Shown: piece by piece, positions 1 to 7,123 of the stretch | How the letters are laid out: each line of letters begins with the position of its first letter | Numbering within the stretch: the stretch's first letter is position 1 | Origin: Hyphomicrobiaceae bacterium | Lineage (GTDB): Bacteria > Pseudomonadota > Alphaproteobacteria > Rhizobiales > Hyphomicrobiaceae | Assembly: GCA_030655135.1 (NCBI GenBank) | Contig: JAURWC010000084.1 | Coordinates: 1-64,000, forward strand | Length of the DNA stretch: 64,000 nt | Direction of reading: 5' to 3' | Notes under the pieces: model-generated | What the model saw: the letters and a program-made list of their open reading frames with translations, nothing else | Database searches by the model: none | What the model was told of the DNA's origin: nothing | Program-made: the position numbers and the translations under genes

Positions 1-1
1 C

Positions 2-166
2 ATGACGCTGGAGCTGCAGACCGTGGCGCGCGCCTGCGGCCACAACGACATCCACAACCTGGAGCCGGAAGACCTCTGCGCCCTTACCATCGAGGCCGCC
101 GCCATGGCCCGCGTCCCGCTCGCCGGCACCAGCTGGATCCCAGGCGTCACACAAGGTGGCTTCTAA
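2..166 (+). CDS. FMN-binding glutamate-synthase-like subunit, C-terminal end (partial)
   Basis: Only the last 54 codons are inside the window; the gene begins upstream of it. The tail contains HNLEPEDLCALTIEAAAMA and ends in TQGGF, which resembles the C-terminus of the large FMN/Fe-S subunit of the GltB2/GlxD/MgsC type. In methylotrophs this subunit belongs to N-methylglutamate synthase (MgsABC); in rhizobia the homologous glxBCD set also precedes a type III glutamine synthetase. The next gene is such a synthetase, 52 bases downstream on the same strand, so an operon is likely. The choice between MgsC and GlxD cannot be settled from the tail alone. Confidence 0.75.
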   Translation: MTLELQTVARACGHNDIHNLEPEDLCALTIEAAAMARVPLAGTSWIPGVTQGGF

Positions 167-218
167 CGAACCGCCGTCTCACATCAAAAACTAACATCGC
201 GTGTCAGAGGAAACTTCC

Positions 219-1526
219 ATGTCTAGGGACCTTGCAGCCTTCGCAAAAGAGAATGGCGTTCGTTACTTTCTGATCTCCTACACCGACCTGTTCGGCGCCC
301 AGCGCGCGAAGCTGGTGCCGGCGCAGGCCATCGCTGACATGCAGAAAGACGGCGCAGGCTTTGCCGGGTTCGCCACGTGGCTGGATCTGACGCCCGCACA
401 TCCGGACCTGTTTGCCGTTCCCGATCCCGACTCGGTCATTCAACTGCCCTGGCAGAAGGAAGTGGCCTGGGTCGCCGCGGATCTCGTGATGGAAGACAAG
501 CCGGTCGGTCAGGCGCCACGCGTCGTCTTGAAAAAGCTCGTGAACGCCGCCGCAGAGCACGGCCTCCACGTCAAGACAGGCGTCGAATGCGAGTTCTTCC
601 TGACGACGCCGTGCGGGACGCAGATCTCCGACTCCGCCGACACGGCAACAAAGTCCTGCTACGACCAGCAGGCACTGATGCGCCGCTATCACGTCATTGC
701 CGAGATCTGCGATGCCATGCTTGGCATGGGTTGGGGGCCGTATCAGAACGACCACGAGGACGCCAACGGCCAGTGGGAGATGAACTGGAACTTCGACGAC
801 AGCCTGATCACGGCCGACCGGCACGCCTTCTTCAAGTTCATGACCCGGTCCATAGCCGAGAAGCATGGCCTGCGCGCCACGTTCATGCCCAAGCCCTTTC
901 TGGGGCTCACCGGAACCGGGTGCCATGCGCACATCTCGGTGTGGGACAAAACCGGCAAGACCAACATGTTCTATGATGCCAACGACGAGATGGGCCTGTC
1001 GCAGCAGGGTTATCACTTCCTGGGCGGCATCATGCGGCACGCCGAGTCGCTCTCGGCTATCACCAATCCGACGGTCAATTCATACAAACGCATCAACGCG
1101 CCGCGCACCGTGTCTGGCGCCACCTGGGCACCCAACACCGTGACCTGGACCGGCAACAACCGCACCCACATGGTCCGCGTTCCCGGCAAAGGGCGTTTCG
1201 AACTGCGTTTACCCGACGGTGCCGCCAACCCCTACCTGCTCCAGGCCGTGATCATTGCCGCCGGCCTCAGCGGCATCATGCAGAAGTCCGATCCGGGCAA
1301 GCGTCACGACATCGACATGTACCAGCTCGGCCATACCGTGACGGATGCGCCGAAACTGCCTCTGAATCTGCTCGACGCACTGCGCAACTTCGAAAAAGAC
1401 GACCAGCTGAAATCTATGCTGGGCGAAGACTTTTCAAAGTCCTTCATCAAGATGAAGATGCAGGAATGGAATTCCTATGCCTCGCATCTCACGCAGTGGG
1501 AGCGGGAAAACACCCTCGACGTGTAG
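219..1526 (+). CDS. gmaS: Gamma-glutamylmethylamide synthetase / type III glutamine synthetase
   Basis: A 435-residue glutamine-synthetase-fold enzyme of the GlnT/GmaS branch. In the N-methylglutamate pathway GmaS ligates methylamine to glutamate with ATP to give gamma-glutamylmethylamide, the donor for N-methylglutamate synthase. Visible family features are the N-terminal grasp segment (residues about 1-110), ECEFF with its metal-binding glutamates, the NHEDANGQWE-type block, the GTGCHAHIS nucleotide/metal block and NRTHMVRVPGKGRFELRLPD near residue 320. The ATG at 219 is chosen because AGAGG lies about 8 bases upstream; an in-frame GTG at 201 would add six residues but lacks such a site. 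The preceding gene encodes a glutamate-synthase-like subunit, which favours methylamine metabolism over general ammonium assimilation. GlnT-type activity is the alternative. Confidence 0.85.
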   Translation: MSRDLAAFAKENGVRYFLISYTDLFGAQRAKLVPAQAIADMQKDGAGFAGFATWLDLTPAHPDLFAVPDPDSVIQLPWQKEVAWVAADLVMEDKPVGQAPRVVLKKLVNAAAEHGLHVKTGVECEFFLTTPCGTQISDSADTATKSCYDQQALMRRYHVIAEICDAMLGMGWGPYQNDHEDANGQWEMNWNFDDSLITADRHAFFKFMTRSIAEKHGLRATFMPKPFLGLTGTGCHAHISVWDKTGKTNMFYDANDEMGLSQQGYHFLGGIMRHAESLSAITNPTVNSYKRINAPRTVSGATWAPNTVTWTGNNRTHMVRVPGKGRFELRLPDGAANPYLLQAVIIAAGLSGIMQKSDPGKRHDIDMYQLGHTVTDAPKLPLNLLDALRNFEKDDQLKSMLGEDFSKSFIKMKMQEWNSYASHLTQWERENTLDV

Positions 1527-1564
1527 TTTCCTGCGTAGTGTTGTCCAACCCTTACGGGTGCGTG

Positions 1565-2008
1565 ATGACGAACATCAACGAACGCCGGATGGCGGCCCAC
1601 GCGAACCGTCGCGTTGGACGGGACGGCGGCCCCCTCCTCTATGATCTCCTCGGCGGCGAAGTACCCCTTCGCCGCATCGTGGAGACCTTTTACGACATTG
1701 TAGAGCACGAGCCCGAAGGGCATCGCCTGCATCGCCTGCACAAGCTCGGGCACGGCGTGGCGCACTCGCGGGAGGAACAATTCAACTTTCTGTCGGGCTT
1801 CCTGGGCGGGCCGTCCCTCTACGCGCAGAAATACGGACATACCAACATCCGCGACATGCATGCCCACGTCGATATCGACGCCGCAGTCAAAGATGACTGG
1901 CTCGAGTGCATGACGATCGCCTTGGGTCGCTGCGGCATCGCACCCGAGGTGCAGAAAAAGCTGATGAGCCACCTCACAACGGTCGCGACGATGCTGGTCA
2001 ACCGGTGA
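1565..2008 (+). CDS. Group II truncated hemoglobin
   Basis: A 147-residue heme protein of the 2-on-2 truncated globin family, group II, usually linked to oxygen or nitric oxide handling. The sequence starts the globin fold with LLYDLLGGEVPLRRIVETFY. It carries the motif FLSGFLGGPSLYAQKYGHTN, a proximal-histidine segment RDMHAHVDI and the conserved tryptophan in DDWLECM (G8). An ATG at 1589 would remove eight residues and still keep the fold. It lies 38 bases after gmaS on the same strand and may be co-transcribed; no separate promoter is evident. Confidence 0.85.
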   Translation: MTNINERRMAAHANRRVGRDGGPLLYDLLGGEVPLRRIVETFYDIVEHEPEGHRLHRLHKLGHGVAHSREEQFNFLSGFLGGPSLYAQKYGHTNIRDMHAHVDIDAAVKDDWLECMTIALGRCGIAPEVQKKLMSHLTTVATMLVNR

Positions 2009-2075
2009 AGCGCACGCCGCCGGCAAAGTGTCCTGGGCGCATAAATCTATCACTGGCGCGCCTGCGGAGGATAAA

Positions 2076-2109
2076 CGAAAGGAGCGCAACAGACTTGGCG
2101 CTCCCTTCG
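2076..2109 (-). terminator. Hairpin between convergent genes, likely terminator
   Basis: A 12-bp stem with one mismatch (arms 2076-2087 and 2098-2109, 10-nt loop) lies between the globin gene and the minus-strand small gene that ends at 2130. Read on the minus strand it is followed by TTTATCC, so it best serves the minus-strand gene; it could act in both directions. Confidence 0.5.
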
Positions 2110-2129
2110 TTCAGGCCGAACTGTGAGGC

Positions 2130-2369
2130 CTATCGCGACAGGTTGTCGGCGTTGCCGACATCGTGCTCGGTCGTTTCGTCCTTATCGCCCTCACCCTGCA
2201 GCTCTTCCAATGGCGTCGGCTCTGCCGGGTTGCCGATGTGGTCGCGGATGTGGTCGCTGTCGCGCTGGTCGACCGGCGGGGCGTCCTTGTTGGACAGCAT
2301 CTCGTCGTTAAGATCCGCGTCGAACTCGCGCTTCGGCAGGTCCGTCCTGGTTTCGCGTTTGTCGCCCAT
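2130..2369 (-). CDS. Small acidic hydrophilic protein, stress-promoter driven
   Basis: A 79-residue, highly charged protein with no membrane segment, beginning MGDKRETRTDLPKREFDADL and containing an acidic C-terminal half with EELQGEGDKDE. I do not recognise a named family. AAAAGGAGAAC precedes the ATG at 2369, which fixes the start; a longer frame to 2450 would read through the promoter. A GGAAC-N18-TT element lies directly upstream on the same strand. The promoter and the disorder-rich composition suggest a small general-stress protein; this is inference. Confidence 0.7.
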   Translation of the reverse strand: MGDKRETRTDLPKREFDADLNDEMLSNKDAPPVDQRDSDHIRDHIGNPAEPTPLEELQGEGDKDETTEHDVGNADNLSR

Positions 2370-2399
2370 TGTTGTTCTCCTTTTGCGCTGTTGCGGTTT

Positions 2400-2424
2400 A
2401 ACCGTCCAAAGGAGGAACCGTTCC
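2400..2424 (-). promoter_or_regulatory. EcfG/RpoE2-type promoter
   Basis: On the minus strand GGAAC (2424-2420) is followed after 18 bases by TT (2401-2400; local -10 CGGTTA). This matches the known alphaproteobacterial general-stress consensus GGAAC-N18/19-TT. The predicted transcript would start roughly 20-25 bases before the ATG at 2369. Confidence 0.6.
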
Positions 2425-2440
2425 GGCCACATGGCCCTAT

Positions 2441-2465
2441 GGAACCTCACGGCTGCCTTCAGCTT
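2441..2465 (+). promoter_or_regulatory. EcfG/RpoE2-type promoter (divergent)
   Basis: GGAAC at 2441-2445 and TT at 2464-2465, 18 bases apart. It points into the gene starting at 2489 and is back-to-back with the minus-strand copy at 2400-2424. Confidence 0.55.
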
Positions 2466-2488
2466 ATGTTGGTGTCCAAGGAGGCGCT

Positions 2489-2824
2489 ATGTCAGACCCT
2501 GTCGAAAGCCTGAAGCAGACGTCAGGCGCGCTTCTCGTCGCGGAAACCGACCTCGACCCCACGCGGGTGGACCTGCCTCCGCATGAAGCATTCGGATTGA
2601 TATCAGCGGCTCGCCGCAACATCGATCGCGTCATCAGCCACAGCTCAAGTCTTGAAGATATGCCGCCTGCGCCAGTGGGCGCGGGAGCGGACAACGCCAA
2701 AGAGCCCCAAGACAACACGCAGCCTATCCCGCCGCAGAAGCCCTCGCTTCCTGCGGGCGGCGACCACGATGAATCTGAAGGCGGTTTGCCGGAAAAGCAG
2801 CCGAGCCAGAACGACGACTCTTGA
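2489..2824 (+). CDS. Small hypothetical protein, proline/acid-rich tail
   Basis: A 111-residue cytosolic-looking protein. Residues 1-55 look alpha-helical (HEAFGLISAARRNIDRVIS). The C-terminal half is low-complexity and rich in Pro, Gly, Asp, Glu and Gln, so it is probably disordered. The ATG is preceded by AAGGAGG with good spacing. It is transcribed divergently from the 79-residue gene, and each has its own GGAAC-N18-TT promoter. No family is recognised; a role in the general stress response is inferred only from the promoter. Confidence 0.7.
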   Translation: MSDPVESLKQTSGALLVAETDLDPTRVDLPPHEAFGLISAARRNIDRVISHSSSLEDMPPAPVGAGADNAKEPQDNTQPIPPQKPSLPAGGDHDESEGGLPEKQPSQNDDS

Positions 2825-2911
2825 TTCAAGAAAAATCGGCGACAGCCTAAAATGCACGCCGGCATCGGTCGAGTTTCTGTAGTGCCGCTGATGCCGGCAT
2901 ACGGGAGAAAC

Positions 2912-2939
2912 AAAAGGCACGAGCCGTAGCCCGTGCCTT
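2912..2939 (-). terminator. Rho-independent terminator
   Basis: Perfect 8-bp stem (2914-2921 with 2932-2939, 10-nt loop). On the minus strand it is followed by a T-rich stretch reading TTTTGTTT. It lies just downstream of the 34-codon minus-strand frame and supports that frame as a real gene. Confidence 0.7.
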
Positions 2940-2970
2940 ATCAAACATGACCGCCGCTTTCACGGTTAGG

Positions 2971-3075
2971 TCAATTTGGTGCGAGTACCGCAGTCCTGCT
3001 GATGCGGTCGCGGATCCGATCTCTGAGTACCTGCAGGCGGTCCTTGCCTTTACGCGACGACGTCTTCTTCGACAC
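2971..3075 (-). CDS. 34-residue basic small protein
   Basis: A GTG-initiated frame of 34 codons giving a short, strongly basic peptide beginning MSKKTSSRKGKDRLQVLRDR. CAGGAGG lies about six bases before the GTG. An upstream GGAAC-N18-TT promoter (3132-3108) and a downstream intrinsic terminator (2939-2912) bracket it, making a complete mini-transcription unit. No family is recognised. The composition suggests nucleic-acid or membrane-surface interaction, but that is speculation. Confidence 0.6.
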   Translation of the reverse strand: MSKKTSSRKGKDRLQVLRDRIRDRISRTAVLAPN

Positions 3076-3107
3076 GCGAGCCTCCTGAGTTGTGATTGCG
3101 CAGCATA

Positions 3108-3132
3108 AATCACCGGAACGCCTTCGCGTTCC
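3108..3132 (-). promoter_or_regulatory. EcfG/RpoE2-type promoter
   Basis: Minus strand: GGAAC (3132-3128), 18-base spacer, TT (3109-3108; local TTTATG). It is directed at the 34-codon gene starting at 3075. Confidence 0.55.
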
Positions 3133-3202
3133 CAGCGCCGTGCTAATTTTTTATGCATAGCAATGCATGCGCGCAGCTAAGGCCGAGCCTTCATAATCCT
3201 GC

Positions 3203-3243
3203 GCCAACAAAACCGGAGCCGGCCGGCGAGGCCGGCAGGCTCC
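3203..3243 (-). terminator. Rho-independent terminator
   Basis: GC-rich hairpin with outer arms 3215-3220 (GGAGCC) and 3238-3243 (GGCTCC) and an inner GCCGGC pair. On the minus strand it is followed by GGTTTTGTTG. It terminates the minus-strand gene that ends at 3259. Confidence 0.75.
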
Positions 3244-3258
3244 GCAACCAGTTAGCTC

Positions 3259-3576
3259 TTATGGCTGCTGCTGTGGTTGCGGCTGAGTATCCGCAGCACC
3301 TGGATTAGCACCCGGCGCCTTCGTTGGCGCGGCGCCAGCACCCGGATTGGCTTGCATGTCCGGATCATTCTGAACCGTGCTTTTGCCAGATTCACCCGAA
3401 CTCAAGCCTGTCTCAGACGATTGGTTCGCTGGGTTTGCCGCCTGGTCATTGCTGTTGCTGTTCATCATCCCCCAGCCGAACACCAGCGCGATCGCGATGG
3501 CGGCAGCGGCAATCAAGGGCACAACGAAACTGTTCCCAGAGTTAACGCGATCTGATCGTTTTGAATTCGTGTCCAT
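3259..3576 (-). CDS. Small single-span membrane protein with Pro/Gln-rich tail
   Basis: A 105-residue protein: a short polar N-terminus, one hydrophobic helix (about residues 15-38, FVVPLIAAAAIAIALVFGWG), then a long low-complexity region rich in Asn, Ser, Gly, Ala and Pro ending in a Gln/Pro run. GGAAG precedes the ATG at 3576. The longer frame to 3744 crosses the promoter and is rejected. Topology is probably a cytoplasmic N-terminus with a periplasmic tail. It has its own stress-type promoter upstream and a strong terminator downstream. Function unknown. Confidence 0.75.
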   Translation of the reverse strand: MDTNSKRSDRVNSGNSFVVPLIAAAAIAIALVFGWGMMNSNSNDQAANPANQSSETGLSSGESGKSTVQNDPDMQANPGAGAAPTKAPGANPGAADTQPQPQQQP

Positions 3577-3623
3577 GTTTTCTTCCTTGTTGGCGCTCCG
3601 CGAAGCGGAGCTGCTGGAAGAAG

Positions 3624-3648
3624 AACCGCATGGGCGGCGAGGCGTTCC
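3624..3648 (-). promoter_or_regulatory. EcfG/RpoE2-type promoter
   Basis: Minus strand: GGAAC (3648-3644), 18-base spacer, TT (3625-3624; local CGGTTC). It has the same GGAAC-N15-CGGTT architecture as the copy at 2424-2400. The target is the membrane-protein gene starting at 3576. Confidence 0.6.
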
Positions 3649-3761
3649 AAATGCCTCACAGGCGGTGCCGGCTGCAAGGCAGGACGGGCGCTCGCCGGCG
3701 TCAAGCCCCAATGGGCTACACCCGCGTCGGACGCCTGATCCCAATCATTGCCGGGAGCCGC

Positions 3762-4142
3762 TCAGCGCACGTTCAACTGGTAGTCGGGCGAGGTGGGAAA
3801 CACTGAAGACTCGTCATTGTTCACCATCGTCAGCATCGCGTCAGCAAAAGCTGCACTGAAATGGTTGCGGACGGTATCACGGTCGCGCTTGGCAGGCGTT
3901 CCGACATACAGATGCGGGATATCCAAGCTATTCAGCTCAGCCGCGACAGCATCGCAATCCAGACTCCAATCCAGAACGGCAAAGTCTGGCCGCGTCTGCT
4001 CCATGGCCTCGAACGCAGCCGCGCAATCCGGTGCTATGACGACCTGTGCGCCGCGACGCGCCAAGCTCTCCGACAGATCATTGGAGGCAAGGTCTGTACC
4101 GGCGACGATGATAAATTTCAAACCGCTAAGGTCCGTTCTCAT
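3762..4142 (-). CDS. Stand-alone degenerate response-regulator receiver protein
   Basis: A 126-residue protein with the alternating pattern of a CheY-like receiver: beta-1 KFIIVAGTD, beta-3 with a candidate phospho-acceptor in FAVLDWSLD, and beta-4 HLYVGTPAKRD. The acidic pair normally placed after beta-1 is missing (AG in its place), so Mg-dependent phosphorylation is doubtful. There is no output domain. It lies among genes with stress-type promoters; a GGAAC at 4185-4181 upstream lacks the matching TT. It may be a pseudo-receiver acting by protein contact. Confidence 0.75.
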   Translation of the reverse strand: MRTDLSGLKFIIVAGTDLASNDLSESLARRGAQVVIAPDCAAAFEAMEQTRPDFAVLDWSLDCDAVAAELNSLDIPHLYVGTPAKRDRDTVRNHFSAAFADAMLTMVNNDESSVFPTSPDYQLNVR

Positions 4143-4282
4143 AGTCTGATCCCGCCTGCGCGATTGACGTTCGCGCTACCGTTCCCTCGATACCCCTAAA
4201 TCTGCAACATCTTGGCCCGCTGGAAGTTCATCCGATAGAGAAATAGCAAGTTCCTTGCGCAGCCGGTTTCGCTTGCACGCCA

Positions 4283-4307
4283 GGAACCCGTATAGTCCAG
4301 CCGGATT
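4283..4307 (+). promoter_or_regulatory. EcfG/RpoE2-type promoter
   Basis: GGAAC at 4283-4287, 18-base spacer, TT at 4306-4307 (local -10 GATTAA, weaker than CGTT). It is about 30 bases before the start at 4336. Confidence 0.45.
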
Positions 4308-4335
4308 AAAGGCAGCAGGTTGAAGGAGTGATGCG

Positions 4336-4659
4336 ATGACAACGCGAAGGCTACAGCGTGGAGCCGTTGTTCCCGTGCTCTTTCTCGCCCTGACGCACGT
4401 CGCCTACGCCGCCCAGGAGTCTGCCACGCCTGATCCCAACTCGTTGCGCCCCCTGTTGATCATTACCCTATCTGTCCTCGCGCTTGTCGCCGTCTTCTTC
4501 GCAATTGCGGCAGCCGTTGGCCGTCGGCGCCATAAGCCCACGCGCACGGAGGCATTACCGCAGACCTCAATGGAAGCTGTTAGCGCCGTAGCGTCGCTGG
4601 AAAAGGCGCGCACCATCGCGAAAACCGCCAAGAACGCTCAGGATCAAGCCCCCGTTTAG
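4336..4659 (+). CDS. Small secreted/membrane protein with signal peptide and one helix
   Basis: A 107-residue protein with a signal-peptide-like N-terminus ending near AYA-AQE (residues 1-26), a second hydrophobic helix (about 38-60, LLIITLSVLALVAVFFAIAA), an arginine-rich stop-transfer GRRRHK and a short cytoplasmic tail with an Ala/Lys helix. AAGGAG precedes the ATG. It runs convergently toward glgP, only 10 bases away. Function unknown. The upstream stress-type promoter groups it with its neighbours. Confidence 0.75.
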   Translation: MTTRRLQRGAVVPVLFLALTHVAYAAQESATPDPNSLRPLLIITLSVLALVAVFFAIAAAVGRRRHKPTRTEALPQTSMEAVSAVASLEKARTIAKTAKNAQDQAPV

Positions 4660-4669
4660 ACCCGGCTTC

Positions 4670-7099
4670 CTACGTAGCCCATATTTTCTGCGCGTATTCG
4701 CGGATGGAGCGGTCGGACGTAAACATGCCCATTTGCGCAACGTTGAGCATCGCCTTACGCGTCCAGCCGTCCGGATCAAGCCACAGCGCGTCGACGTCCC
4801 GCTGCGCCCGCCAATAGTCCTCGAAGTCGGCGATGACCATATAGCGGTCACCGTGGCTCAACAGAGCATCAATGATCGGCTGAAACCGGTGGGGATCGTC
4901 CGGCGAGAAGTATCCCCCCGCGATCTGTTCGAGGACTTGCCGCAATTGCGGCTGCGCGTTGCTGGTGTCCAGAGGAGAGTAAGCTCCAGATCGCTTCAGC
5001 TCCGCGACGTCGTCGACACGCAGCCCGAACGTGAAGATGTTCTCACCGCCGACCGCGTCGGCTATTTCGATATTGGCGCCATCCGCAGTACCCAGCGTCA
5101 GGGCGCCGTTCAAGGCCAACTTCATATTGCCCGTGCCTGATGCCTCAGTGCCGGCCAGAGAGATCTGCTGAGACAGGTCCGCCGCCGGAATGATGCGCTC
5201 GGCTAAAGAGACGTTGTAGTTCGGCAAGTAGACGAACATGAGTTTGCCGCGCGTTTCCGCATCGGCATTGATCGTGCGGGCTACATCATGCGCAAGCTTG
5301 ATGATCAGCTTGGCGAACCAGTATCCCGAGGCAGCCTTGCCCGCCATCAGGACGACGCGTGGCGCCCAATTGCCTTCCGGGTCGGTCTTGATGGCATTCC
5401 AGCGCGCTGCAACGCCCAAAATATTGAGCAGCTGCCGCTTGTATTCATGGATACGCTTGATCTGCACATCGAACATTGCGGTGGGATCGACTTTAAGGCC
5501 CGTCCGCGCCTCAATCATCGCGGCCGCCTGCCGCTTGTTAGCAGTTTTGATCTGTGCGAACGCCGCCCTGCGTCGAGGGTCGCCGGCAGCACTGGCAAAT
5601 GCAGAAAGATCGAATGTCTTGCGCCAGCCAGAACCGATAGTTTCATCAATGAGTGCGGCAAGAGCAGGATTGGTCTGAAAAAGCCAGAGTCGGGGGGAAA
5701 TGCCGTTTGTTACGTTTTGAAAGCGCTCAGGATAGAGGTTCGCAAATTCCGGAAACAGCGTGTCGCGCACCAGGCCGCTATGCAGCGCCGACACGCCATT
5801 GACCTTGTGACTGACGTAAGCGGACAGGCGTCCCATGTTCACGGACGGCAACTGGTCTCCCGAAACGATCGCAACCTTCTCTACGGCGATTGTCGCGCTC
5901 TCTGCATTGACCGCCCGCACGAGACGCCGGTTGATCTCTTCGACGATTTCAAGATGCCGCGGGGCGACGCGGCGCAGCAAATCCACGCGCCATGATTCCA
6001 AAGCTTCCGGCATAAGCGTATGGTTCGTGTAGGAGAAAACCTGCGTTGTCAGTTGCCAGGCGTCTTCCCATTCCAGCAGGTGCTGGTCCACCAGCAGGCG
6101 CATCAGTTCAACGGGCGCCAGTGCCGGGTGAGTATCATTCAGATGTAGCGCGACCTTGTCCGGCAATTTGTTCCAGTCCGTGCCGTTGTCACGCACGAAC
6201 CGGCTCAGCATATCCTGAATGGACGCGGATGCGAAAAAGTGTTCCTGGCGCAGGCGCAGCTCGCGCCCTTCCTCGGTGCTGTCGTCGGGATAGAGCAACC
6301 GCGATACGGTCTTCGACCGGATCTTCGGCGCCAGCGCTTCCAGGTAATTACCTTTGTTGAATGTCGCGATATCGAACCCGCGCACGGGCTTGGCGGCCCA
6401 CAGGCGCAGCGTATTGACAGTGCTGCTGCCGTGGCCCGGCACAAGCATGTCGTGCGCCACTGCGATGACGGATTCACCCGGCCGCCAGATCGCGCGCGTA
6501 TCCCGGTGTTCCACCGTTCCGCCAAAGCCGATTTCATACACCGGGTCGGCACGCGAAAATTCCCACGGGTTTGGCCCGACGAGCCATTCCTCCGGCTGCT
6601 CGACCTGCCACCCGTCGGAAAACTCCTGACGGAACATCCCGTATTCGTAATAGATGCCATAGCCGTATGCCGGTACTCCTGTGCTCGCCATGGAATCCAT
6701 GAAGCAGGCGGCGAGCCGGCCCAGGCCGCCGTTACCCAGCGCGGGCTCAGACTCCAGCTCGAAAATCTTGTCTGCAGGAACGTCGAGATCGGAAAGAACC
6801 TGAAGAAGGTCTGGATAAAGGTCGAGCGCCATCAGCGCATTTTGCAGCTGGCGCGAAAGGAGAAACTCCATCGACAAATAACTGACTTGCTTGGCGCCCC
6901 TGGATCGCAGCTCCTTGTTGGAATCGTGCCAGCGGTCCACAAGGCGCGCACGGACCGTAAGCGCGGTCGCCTGCAGCCAGTCGCGCAATGTCGCGTCCTG
7001 CTGCGAGACCCCGACGTTCTGACGAAGTTGCGCAAGCAGGTCTGCGCGCAACGCGTCGACTTGCAGATCGTTCTGTCGAGCGGTTGAATGCAATGCCAT
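4670..7099 (-). CDS. glgP: Glycogen/alpha-glucan phosphorylase
   Basis: A full-length 809-residue GT35 phosphorylase that releases glucose-1-phosphate from non-reducing ends of alpha-1,4-glucan. The pyridoxal-phosphate site EASGTGNMK is at 652-660 with Lys660 the expected Schiff-base lysine. Other family blocks include EPALGNGGLGRLAACFMDS (about 118-136), HLNDTHPALA and IKRIHEYKRQLLN. GGGAG lies a few bases before the ATG at 7099. It is the last gene of the minus-strand glucan/trehalose operon, 24 bases after treY. It provides the phosphorolytic exit from the glucan made by GlgE/GlgB. Confidence 0.97.
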   Translation of the reverse strand: MALHSTARQNDLQVDALRADLLAQLRQNVGVSQQDATLRDWLQATALTVRARLVDRWHDSNKELRSRGAKQVSYLSMEFLLSRQLQNALMALDLYPDLLQVLSDLDVPADKIFELESEPALGNGGLGRLAACFMDSMASTGVPAYGYGIYYEYGMFRQEFSDGWQVEQPEEWLVGPNPWEFSRADPVYEIGFGGTVEHRDTRAIWRPGESVIAVAHDMLVPGHGSSTVNTLRLWAAKPVRGFDIATFNKGNYLEALAPKIRSKTVSRLLYPDDSTEEGRELRLRQEHFFASASIQDMLSRFVRDNGTDWNKLPDKVALHLNDTHPALAPVELMRLLVDQHLLEWEDAWQLTTQVFSYTNHTLMPEALESWRVDLLRRVAPRHLEIVEEINRRLVRAVNAESATIAVEKVAIVSGDQLPSVNMGRLSAYVSHKVNGVSALHSGLVRDTLFPEFANLYPERFQNVTNGISPRLWLFQTNPALAALIDETIGSGWRKTFDLSAFASAAGDPRRRAAFAQIKTANKRQAAAMIEARTGLKVDPTAMFDVQIKRIHEYKRQLLNILGVAARWNAIKTDPEGNWAPRVVLMAGKAASGYWFAKLIIKLAHDVARTINADAETRGKLMFVYLPNYNVSLAERIIPAADLSQQISLAGTEASGTGNMKLALNGALTLGTADGANIEIADAVGGENIFTFGLRVDDVAELKRSGAYSPLDTSNAQPQLRQVLEQIAGGYFSPDDPHRFQPIIDALLSHGDRYMVIADFEDYWRAQRDVDALWLDPDGWTRKAMLNVAQMGMFTSDRSIREYAQKIWAT

Positions 7100-7123
7100 A
7101 TCGCTCTCCCATATTTTGCTGGC

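Noticed and set aside
2858..2898. A 9-bp inverted repeat after the gene ending at 2824
   Set aside because: The loop is 23 nt and no T-run follows on either strand, so a terminator call is not justified.
4161..4185. A stress-type promoter for the receiver gene
   Set aside because: GGAAC is present at 4185-4181 on the minus strand, but the position 18-19 bases downstream is CG/GC rather than TT.
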